Source: a virus
Strand: one strand, 5' to 3'
DNA length: 64,000 nt
IMG/VR virus record: IMGVR_UViG_3300005826_000294
Span: 186,001 to 250,000 of that record
Shown: one piece after another, positions 25,791 through 35,400 of the stretch
Layout of the letters: each line of letters opens with the position of its first letter
Numbering within the stretch: position 1 is the first letter of the stretch
Made by a program: the position numbers and the translations under genes
Notes under the pieces: generated by a model
The model's database searches: none
What the model was told of the DNA's origin: nothing
The model's input: only the letters and a program-made list of their open reading frames with translations

Positions 25791-27233
25791 TTAATCTCCA
25801 ATAGAAACTAACAACTCAAAAATATTTTCTTTCTTATTATTTATAAAAATATCATAAGCACATTTTAAAATAATATCTTTATTAAGATTAATGAATTTAT
25901 ATTCATATTCTTTATTTAAACCTTCCCATTTATATATAATATTATAACCATTAATAGAACAATTATTTAATTTCTTAATAGTCTTATATAATAATTTAAA
26001 AAAACTACTTTTAGTTTTTTTATTAATTTTATTTGGATTAAAAAATACTGGATTGCCGTGATAAAAATCACCTAAAAATTCATAAATAGTATTTGTTGAT
26101 TTAACAAATCCATCAGCATAATAATTTATATTACTAATTTTTATATGCTTTTCTCTATTTTCTATGTTTAATTTATCTAACCAAACTTTACAACCTTTTG
26201 AAATTCTTTTAGCACATTTAGGACATCCATTTTTATTATTTCTATGATGAACATCAGAAATCCATTCATGACCTTTTTCACAAATCCACCACACTTTTTT
26301 CGTACTATTTAAAAACACATCATAAGGAGTTAAATCTCCATTTTTTTCATAATTCCATTCTTTTGATAATTCTGGATTTAGAGTTGCTAAACAATTATCT
26401 TTACAGAGTTTTCTATTACTACAATAGGGACATGAACCTTTATTTTTATAAATAATAGAACATTCCCATTCATGACCTTTTTCACAAATCCACCAGACTT
26501 TTTTTCCAGAACATATTCCAAACATTTTTGGTGTTAAGCTTTTATTTTTTTCGTAATTCCATTCTTTTGCTAATTCTGGATTTAAAGTTGCTAAACAATT
26601 GTCTTTACATACTTTTTTATTAGAACAAAAAGGACAATTCACTCCCAAATTTCTACTACTTATAAGAGCATTCCATTCATGTCCTTTTTTACATTTCCAC
26701 CAAACTTTTTTTCCAGAACATATCCCAACCATTTTTGGTGTTAAGTTTTTATTTTTTTCATAATTCCATTCTTTTGCTAATTCTGGATTTAAGGTTTCTA
26801 AACAATTATCTTTACAAATTTTCATATTAGAACAATATGGACAATCATTATAATTTCTATTATTTGGACTTTGTTTCCACTCATGACCTTTTTTACATAT
26901 CCACCAAACTTTTTTTGGAGAGTGTAAAAATACATCATAAGGAGTTAAATTTCTATTTTTTTCATAATTCCATTCTTTTACTAATCTTGGATTTTTAGTT
27001 GCTAAACAATTATCTTTATAAACCTTTCTATTACTACAATAAGGACATCCACAATTATTTGTTCTTGATTTTATTATTGCTTTCCATTTATGTCCTTTTT
27101 TACAAATCCAATATGCTTTTTTATGAGAGTGTGGAGTATAATTTTCAGGATTAAATTTATTCTTTTCATAATCCCATTCTTTACACAATTTTGGATTTAT
27201 TACTAATAGATTATATTCTTTACTTAATTTCAT
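25791..27233 (-). CDS. Homing endonuclease: zinc-ribbon repeats plus Vsr-like (EDxHD) nuclease
   Basis: 480 aa. Five or six ~65-residue repeats of the DUF4379 type (KEWNYEKN, LTP, KVWWICKKGHEW, CPYCSN) make a DNA-binding zinc-ribbon array. The C-terminus, GCKVWLDKLNIENREKHIKI then NYYADGFVKSTNTIYEFLGD and FYHGNP, has the Asp, Glu and His of Vsr-like homing nucleases of the I-Bth0305I kind. It sits precisely between two virion genes, its stop one base before the ATG of the topoisomerase polyprotein. A mobile gene with no host role expected. Confidence 0.85.
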   Translation of the reverse strand: MKLSKEYNLLVINPKLCKEWDYEKNKFNPENYTPHSHKKAYWICKKGHKWKAIIKSRTNNCGCPYCSNRKVYKDNCLATKNPRLVKEWNYEKNRNLTPYDVFLHSPKKVWWICKKGHEWKQSPNNRNYNDCPYCSNMKICKDNCLETLNPELAKEWNYEKNKNLTPKMVGICSGKKVWWKCKKGHEWNALISSRNLGVNCPFCSNKKVCKDNCLATLNPELAKEWNYEKNKSLTPKMFGICSGKKVWWICEKGHEWECSIIYKNKGSCPYCSNRKLCKDNCLATLNPELSKEWNYEKNGDLTPYDVFLNSTKKVWWICEKGHEWISDVHHRNNKNGCPKCAKRISKGCKVWLDKLNIENREKHIKISNINYYADGFVKSTNTIYEFLGDFYHGNPVFFNPNKINKKTKSSFFKLLYKTIKKLNNCSINGYNIIYKWEGLNKEYEYKFINLNKDIILKCAYDIFINNKKENIFELLVSIGD

Positions 27234-27256
27234 TACTTCCCTTTATTTTACTATTT

Positions 27257-27610
27257 TTATTTAGGTTTTTTCATTTCTTCTGGAATAGATACTATTTGTT
27301 GTTGAGTTGTAGTAAGAAGTTTTGATAATTCTACAATAACCTGACTAGTAAATGCTGGATTAAGTCCTGATAATAGATTTTTTGTAATTGAAATTGCTTG
27401 TCCTATTGAAGCTGAAGGGGGAATTTTTTTAAGTCCCAATACTCCTGGATGTATTCGAATGATTTTTCCACGTAATTTTCCCATAAATCTACTTCTTTGT
27501 TTTTCAGGAACACGATAAAATATAAACTTAATAATTTTAAACAAAGAGTCAGCGGTAAGTTTTGTAGGATCTTGAGCTTGTTTTATATGTCTTTTAGATA
27601 ATTTAATCAT
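27257..27610 (-). CDS. Small basic protein with N-terminal KLSKR motif
   Basis: 117 aa from ATG 27610 (MIKLSKRHIKQAQDPTKLT), which overlaps the previous stop by 8 nt (ATGATTAA); the longer frame from 27649 would overlap more and lacks a better site. It starts with the same LSKR motif as the polyproteins. The rest is basic and helical (FIFYRVPEKQRSRFMGKLRG) with a hydrophobic C-terminal helix. Likely a virion-associated protein; no known family. Confidence 0.6.
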   Translation of the reverse strand: MIKLSKRHIKQAQDPTKLTADSLFKIIKFIFYRVPEKQRSRFMGKLRGKIIRIHPGVLGLKKIPPSASIGQAISITKNLLSGLNPAFTSQVIVELSKLLTTTQQQIVSIPEEMKKPK

Positions 27611-28277
27611 TTTTTTTCTCAAAATGGTCCCACCAATTATTAGCATCAATGGGCAAACGATTATATTTTTTTGGAGTTGGTAATATAAATCCTGTTTTTA
27701 AAAGAGTTTCAAGTTCTTTCATTTTAGAATATTCAAAATCTGAACTATGAAGCATTCCAGAATTATATTTATTTCTTAACAGTTTAGCAATATTATAAGC
27801 TCTTAGTGCCGAAATTCCTGTTTTTAATTCCGATTCATTTACTTCAATTAACTTATCAATATCAATGTTCCTAAAAGAAAGAATATCTGGTAATAAAGCA
27901 TCCAAACGCTCTGATAAATTACTTTCTCCTTTTTTTTGAAGCAATGTTATAATTTTTCCCAATCTAATAGCATTTTCATCTTGGGAACAATTTCTAACTA
28001 CAGAAGAAATACAATTTGTGACTGCATCTGCTATATGAATTATTCCTTTACTACGAAGATCACTAGATACCTTATGCATCTCTGCAACAATATTTTCAAC
28101 GGCATGTTTAAAATATTGTATTCTTTTTTCTTCCTCATGGATTCTTTCCTTTGATGGTTTTTTTCCTCCAAACCATCTAAGAACTCTATGAGGCTTTGAT
28201 TTACTAATAAGAGCCCATTCAGTTTTTTTCGTATTTTTATTATATCTTTGAACCAACATAGAAAATTTTTCAAGCAT
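27603..28277 (-). CDS. Hypothetical helical protein
   Basis: 224 aa, ATG at 28277 overlapping the upstream endonuclease stop by 8 nt. The N-terminus (VQRYNKNTKKTEWALISKSK, then VLRWFGGKKPSKERIHEEEK and RIQYFKH) looks like a small conserved basic domain. Residues ~60-100 (MHKVSSDLRSKGIIHIADAV) match the shared helical hairpin loosely. The C-terminus has LLRNKYNSGMLHSSDFEYSK. Function unknown. It is coupled to the KLSKR protein that follows. Confidence 0.6.
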   Translation of the reverse strand: MLEKFSMLVQRYNKNTKKTEWALISKSKPHRVLRWFGGKKPSKERIHEEEKRIQYFKHAVENIVAEMHKVSSDLRSKGIIHIADAVTNCISSVVRNCSQDENAIRLGKIITLLQKKGESNLSERLDALLPDILSFRNIDIDKLIEVNESELKTGISALRAYNIAKLLRNKYNSGMLHSSDFEYSKMKELETLLKTGFILPTPKKYNRLPIDANNWWDHFEKKND

Positions 28278-29133
28278 TTAAAGCTCCAAGATTAAAATCA
28301 ATTATAATATTTATCCAATTATTCCAGATATTTATTTCCATATTATTTTTACCAATATTACAAGTTTTACAACAAGAAACACAATTATTTATAATATAAC
28401 CAATATTATTATCTACTCTATCTAAACCTATGATACCTTCTGTAATAGTTCCACAATAATTACATGGTATTTCAAAAAATAATTTAAATTCATCAAAGGA
28501 TAAAGAAAACCTCTTTTTCCTTCTTTTAGCACTCCGACAATAATTTTTATACTGCGATAAAATAGAAAATTTATGTTTCACTTCCCTATTAATTATACGA
28601 GTATTGTTATATTTATTATATATAATTATTTGATATAAATATTTATACCATTCATTTAATGACATGGTTTGTTTTGTTTTATTACATATTTTACAACAAG
28701 AAACACAATTATCTATAAAGTATCCGTAATTATTATCTATTCTATCAATTCCTTTAGATTTAGATCCACAATAATTACAAGGTTTTTGATATAAATCATT
28801 AAATTCATTATGAGATAAAGAAAACTCTAAAGATTTTCTTTTAGCACTTGATTTATATATACTATATCTTCGGTTTTTATTGTCTTTTTGTTTTAGATAA
28901 TATTCTTTACTATATTTTTTTCTATTAGAATTTATATATTGTTTATTCTTATTGTAATATAACATATTTGATTTTAAAATATTATCTTTATGTTTTATAT
29001 AAGTTTCATGTCTTTTTTCACTTAATCTAGTTTTACATAAATTACATTGGGAACATAAACCATCAGGATTATATTTATCTTCCCAAAAATTATTATATTC
29101 CTTATATTCTAAACAATTACTACATTTCTTCAT
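28270..29133 (-). CDS. Homing endonuclease with two HNH-type zinc modules
   Basis: 287 aa; ATG at 29133 overlaps the previous stop. The N-terminus is a zinc ribbon (MKKCSNCLEYKEYN, CSQCNLCK). Two homologous modules follow, each S-x-S-x-[ND]EF-x(7-8)-PCNYCG, then GIDRIDNNYGY or GLDRVDNNIGY, then NCVSCCKxCN and a trailing K. Each has the DR-D-N and CxxCN layout of this HNH subfamily, so the protein carries two nuclease-like cores, perhaps one active. Inserted between small virion genes. Confidence 0.82.
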   Translation of the reverse strand: MKKCSNCLEYKEYNNFWEDKYNPDGLCSQCNLCKTRLSEKRHETYIKHKDNILKSNMLYYNKNKQYINSNRKKYSKEYYLKQKDNKNRRYSIYKSSAKRKSLEFSLSHNEFNDLYQKPCNYCGSKSKGIDRIDNNYGYFIDNCVSCCKICNKTKQTMSLNEWYKYLYQIIIYNKYNNTRIINREVKHKFSILSQYKNYCRSAKRRKKRFSLSFDEFKLFFEIPCNYCGTITEGIIGLDRVDNNIGYIINNCVSCCKTCNIGKNNMEINIWNNWINIIIDFNLGALNA

Positions 29134-29420
29134 TTTCTATAACCAGTAGCTCTTCTTGTTAGTGATGTTCTAACAGATTTTTGATAATCTAATCCAGGCT
29201 CCCAGAAACATACAATATTATCACAATTTATATAAATTATTCCATTTTCTGGTACTTCTAAACTAATTACATTATTATTAACATCTAATACAACACCATA
29301 TAAAAATTCTTTATTAGCACTCCAAGCTTGATTGTATGTTATTGTCTCTGATATTTCTCCACAAGAAATATATAATTCTTTATCAATAAATCTGTTTTTT
29401 ATGAATTCAGCAACACCCAT
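29130..29420 (-). CDS. Small hypothetical beta-rich protein
   Basis: 96 aa; ATG at 29420 behind AATGGAGATAAATT. It has a mixed beta pattern (ITYNQAWSANKEFLYGVVLD, VISLEVPENGIIYINCDNIV) and a basic end (TSLTRRATGYRK). It follows the 2851-aa protein and overlaps the HNH gene downstream. No family recognised. Confidence 0.55.
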   Translation of the reverse strand: MGVAEFIKNRFIDKELYISCGEISETITYNQAWSANKEFLYGVVLDVNNNVISLEVPENGIIYINCDNIVCFWEPGLDYQKSVRTSLTRRATGYRK

Positions 29421-29463
29421 AATTTATCTCCATTATTTATTTTGATAATACTTTATTAATAGT

Positions 29464-32400
29464 CTATTCCAGATCTTTTCTGCGTTCTTTATCTATTCTA
29501 GAAGCATCCATTTGTTTTTTATTTAAAATAATTGCTTTAATATTTTTTTTATTTTGAAAAACAGCCTTAGATAATCTATGATAACCATCAATTAATTTAC
29601 CTTTATATAATAATATTGGATAATTAAGAGAGACTTCTTTAATTCTTTTGAACTCTTCTTTATATTTCTTTGGATTATCTAATACAATTTTAGGAGTTAT
29701 ATTTTTACCCCAAGCATTATGATCCATATTCCATTCTAATGAATTAACAGACACATCTTCAGGTTTAATATTTTCAGTCAGTTCAATTAACATATCAACA
29801 GACCATTCTCCACTATCACTAGTATATGTTTGACCTGCTCTTTTAGATAATTTAAAATCAGCATTAGATTCTTTATATTCCATAATCATCCATTTATTTC
29901 CATCTGTTTTAAATAAATTATAAGTTCCTTTTTCTTTTTTACCATTTAATTTAAATACTATTTTGTTTTTAGTTGAACTTATCTCTTCATATGTGCCAGA
30001 ATCATGAATTTTTACATCACCTGATCCATAATTTCCTTTTTCTATTTTCCCTTCAAATTTATTATATGAAATAGGATGATTTTCAGTTTTCACAGCGAGC
30101 AATCTTTCTTTTCCATTTGGCAATTTATGTTTAGGAACAGCCCAAGAAGACATAGATCCTTCATCATTTTCCAAACGCAAATCATAATGATTTCCAGCCT
30201 TTAAAGCCTTATGATTTTGAATTACAAAACGATGTTTGTTTTTTTCTTCAAGTTTTCCTTCAGGTTCAGGTGTTTCATCAAAATTTCTTTTTTTCTTATA
30301 TTTTGATAGTGAATCAGCTCTTTTACTTAATTTAAAAGAAGACTTTTTCTTTAATTCTTCAAATCCTCTAACTAAATCTTCCATATATATTAACATTTCT
30401 TCTGGATCATCACCATAATTTTGAATATCCTCAAAGAACTCTCTAAGAAGTGCCTCGGACTCTGGATCTATATCTTTCTGATTCATAAGAGCACCGACCT
30501 TAGAAAAAATTTGATGATGCGTATCACTCTTATTTCTAATATTTCTAATATTAACAACAGGTTCTGGATTATATTTCCCAGGCATAATAAGAGCTTGAAC
30601 TAAAGCATATTCTCCAATTCCAAAAGAAGTATCATCATTATTAAGAGCAACATGATAAAAATCACTATACATAATCTCACCAGAAAGATTTTCATTAGGA
30701 TTTCTTTTAGCATATTCAACAAGTTTATTATTTAATGGAACAGGAGCAGTCCCATTTACCCAATTTGGATTGGTAATAAACTTCATATATCCAGGTGGTA
30801 TTTTCCAAAGACCAATAAATTTAAGAACTTTTGGTCTTATAGACGTATGAGATCTTAATGGTTGTTTTTTAGGATTACTTCTAGGAAGAGAAAAATCACT
30901 TCCACTTGGTGGTTTATAACTTCTATATGGATTATAAGAAGTAGATTCATGATGAGCTGGAACTAAATTACATTTAAAACCAAATGAAAGATCATCCTCA
31001 GAAATTTGATCTCCAATCTTAGTAATAAAGAAAGTTCCTGGACCATTTCCATAAATCCCATCTATTTTTTGATCAGATAAAATATCTTCCATATGATAAT
31101 ATTCAAACCAATCATCACGAGATTCCATCATCTTAGAAACCCAAGAATGAAGAGCTGGAATATAAACATTATCTACTTTATCTTTTGTTGTAATTTTTTC
31201 TGTAATATTCTTTTGTTCTATATTTCCATCTTTATCTGCTATAAAACCACTATTTATATTTATATCACCTAACCATGATATAAACATACCTGGATCTAAA
31301 TGAGATGTTTCTCCTAATGTCTCATACATAGAAAGAACACGTTGTTTTGATCCATTAATTTTTGATTTTTCTATTTTTTTAACAATTTCAGTAATTGGTT
31401 TCCCAAAATTTCTTTGAATATCAATTTGTTTAGAAAACCAATCATTATAGGAATTAATAGCAATTTTATGCTGATCATTAAATATTTTTGCCCCTAAGAC
31501 AGATAAATACATCATTGTTTTTTGTGTTAAGTTCTGTCTCATATTCGCTTCTTGATCAGCTTCAATTCCTCCTAATCCTTCTTCTTCTTCTACACCAAAT
31601 TCTTCTTTTCCTACTTGGTCCCACTTCATATGTTGCCAAGGTTCCCAAAAATATCCACCTTTTCTATTTAATCCTTTTCCTCTAGCACTTCTTAATGTAA
31701 ATTTTACATAATCATGCGGACAAATAAAAGGAACATCTAATAATTCATCAGGAGGAATTCGTTGAGGTAAAATGTTAGGTAAAGATTCATCTTCAGCACT
31801 CTGAGATGAACCTACAACAATACCAAATCTTTTTTGTAAAACTACTATTGCTTTCGCACCAGCTTCTGTTTTCCAAAATTCATGATTACGATCTAAAGCG
31901 GTCATTGGAACTCTATTTCCTGGGCATCCTGAATTCGGACACCAAGTGTGCCAATATGGAACTGGTTCAGACTGAACTTGTAAACTATATTGTTTTTTTT
32001 CTAAATTATTAAGATCAAGTTTTGAATGCCTAATATCAGTACTAAGAGATATAATAGATTGTTCATATTTTCTCTTTTTATCTTCAAGTTCTGGAGTTTG
32101 ATTTTCTCCTAATTGTTCTATAACTTCATTTAATTTTTCTTGTAATTTAAAAACATCATTCTGTTTTCTAGACACATAATTTTCAAGTTTGGTAATTTTA
32201 TCTTTATTTTCTTCATATACTCTTTTACAATCTTCACAATACCAACGTTTTACAGGACCTTTTTCTTTAGAAGGGACCATAGCATTATAAAAAACATCCT
32301 TACTTTGTCTTTTTTGTTTTCTTGATTTACAATAAGCACAAACAGGAATTCTTACTTCTTTATATCCCTTATCTTGTGCTATAATTTTAGATATTCTTCG

Positions 32401-35400
32401 TGATAATGATTTATATATATATCCACCAAGTGGAACACTCCCGCGAGGAGGATCAACTCTATATCCAAATGAAAAATAAGTATTTGCGAGGTCTGTGATT
32501 GCTTCATTAATTAAAGAGATATATGCTTTTGAACTTGGAAGATCTGTTATAGGAATACCTTTTATCAATAAATCAATATCTCCTTGATCAAACATGCCGA
32601 AAGGCATACTACCGACATCTCCTTTTCTACCAAGTTTTAATTGAGAACTATTATTATCAAACCATTTCTTTCCAACACCCATAATAATTGCTGGAAGAAC
32701 CCATTTTTGTGCTATTTCAGGATTTTTTTTTAATTCTTCCCAAGCATACGGATCTTGGAAAAGTTTTGTTAAAGAAGGTCCATCTTTCATATTATCTGGA
32801 GAAAATAAATCTTTGGCATTAGCAGACATAACTGGACGCTTAATTTCCTCAGAATTAAACCATCTACTTAATACTACTCCATCTTTATCTCTAGGAGGTT
32901 CTAACTTTTCTCCAAAAATGGGAATTTTTTCTTTTGTATCTTCTTCTTCGTCTTCTTCCTCTTCTTTATATTCAGAAAGAGCTTCTCCCCATAAATCTTC
33001 CTTTTCTTCATCTCCAAGGAGATCAGAAAAATCAACATCTTTTTTTTCTTCAACTTCTTCAATTTCTTCTGGTTTTACAACTTGTTTAAATCCAAAATAT
33101 TCAGGTCTCTTTTTTTTTAAAACTTCTTCCTGTTTTTTTTCAACTTCTTCCTGTTTTTTTTCAACTTCTTCCTGTTTTTTTTCAGGAACACTTTCTATAA
33201 ATTTATCAAGTTTTTCCTGCTCAGTTTCAATCTCTTCTGGTTCTTCCTCTTGAAACTCAGGATTTTGTTCTAAAAATTTCTTAACTTCTTCATCATCCTG
33301 ACTCTCAGCTATTTTCCATAATTGTTCAAGATTAATTGGACTTTTTTTTACAGATGTTTTTAATAAATTGTTTGAAATTATATGTATTAAATTTTCTGTT
33401 TGATCTTTAATAGATGTAAATATATTTCCAGATTTTTCTACTGGCAATCCTGTCCAAATTCCATTTGCCCTTTTAACTTTACCCACAACGTCTGGATTTC
33501 CTGTAATTTTTAATCCAGAAATTATATTTGATTCTGCACCTAATAAAACAGCATTATTAATCATACCTATTGGTTTGTTTTGTTTAACAAAACTTTTTAA
33601 TAAATCTTTGACTTCTTTGTTTTTAGAAAAATTACAAACATCTTCCCCGCCACATACAATAAGGGCATCATATTGTTTAGTATTAATATCTTTTATTTTT
33701 TTCGAATTTATTAATGTTCCTTCAACACCCTCAACAACATTAAAAGTAGATATAATATGTGATTTAAACCCATATTTATTTATAAATATATTTTGTGTAA
33801 TTAAGTATTCTTTTTCAGAACACCCTGTTGGAGGAACCAAAATTGCTATTTGAGCAAATTTAGCATTAAGCATTTCGATAAATTCTGGATCAGGTTCATC
33901 AAAACCCATCCATCTTCTTTTCTCCATATGCTTTTCTAATTGACGTTCTTTTTCATTTGACTTCCAGGCATCGGCTTTCCATTCGGAAGATGGCCAATCA
34001 ATTTGTTCAAACTGAAAATTTTTTATTTCATTTTCTTGAAGTATATTATTAAATCCTTTTTTTACAACATTAGGCAAATCTTGTAGATTTTTTTCACCAT
34101 AAAATTGTATATCTGCTGGTTCATCACCTTTATATATAAATATTCTTCCCCGCCATCCTTCATTAGTTATTTGTTTTATATTATTATGTTGTGCTAATTC
34201 AATATGACCAAAATATTGTTTCTCACGCTTTCCATTGTTTATATTAAGATGATATGTAAATTTATTATTAATTTCATCCCATAACCATATATATTCTTTA
34301 TTTATTTTAGACGCTTTTAAATAAGCTTTCTTTGAAATAAAATCATCTGCCGCATTATATGCTCCTTGCTGACTATATGGTTCTTGACCTTGAGATGGAG
34401 CAACTTGTATAATATTTCCCTCTGGAAATGGAATATCTCCATAATCATATTTATTTTCATGTAAAGGTGCATTATTATAATTGTTTTCTGCTGTGTCTTG
34501 TTCTCCACCTAAAATTTTTTTAATGTTCCCATTGTTTTCTCCAAATGACTCAGGAACACGAATACTACCTTTATTATGTAGAGTGCTCACATCAGATCTC
34601 ATTCCACTTCCTTTAACAACACCAGTAGTCACATCTTCCCATTTTTCATTTAAATTTGTTAAAAGATCTTTTAATTCTTCACGCAATTTATCTATGGATA
34701 TTTCACTCTTCAATTTAAACTCTACATGAATACCAGATCCTCCACTTTGAAAAATTGTAGGAGTAGTCCCATATTTCTCTTTTAATTTTGAAGATAATTC
34801 TCTAGCATATTTTTTAGCTTTTTCTAATGGATAATTACCATGAATATCTAAATCCACGAAACCAAGATCTGTTTTGTTTCCAAATACCTGGTGAAAAGAC
34901 AAAAGACGCCGTTTAACCCAATAAAAATAATTATTAGGGTTTTCATCATTATTAGGATTATCATTAGTTATTACTATTTCTTTATCATTATGATTTCTTT
35001 TTAATATGGTTTTATTTTTCCCAACTCCAAGATAAATTAATACAGGCTTCCCTTTAATACGAGACATTATTTTCTTTCTTACTTCTGGTTTTTCATAATG
35101 TTTCCTAATTTCTCCACGAGTTAGTTTTTTGTCTTTATCAATTAAAACTTCCGACATTTTTTCTTTATCATCATCGGCAGAACTTATATTAATTGGTTCA
35201 AATTCAATAATGACAAATCTTTTATCTGGACCAAAACGATCTTCTAAAGATTTAGCCATTCTTTCACCATATGCTTTATTTATTCTTGTGATACTCATAA
35301 CTCTTTTAGTAATTATCTTAATATCAGCAATATTAGCTCCAGAATAACTTTTACATTTAACTTTATCATCAGGATTTACATTAACATCTCCTGGCCTAAT

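Noticed and set aside
33121-33183. CRISPR-like array
   Set aside because: Repeats are direct, 21 nt with no spacers, and lie in frame inside a gene.
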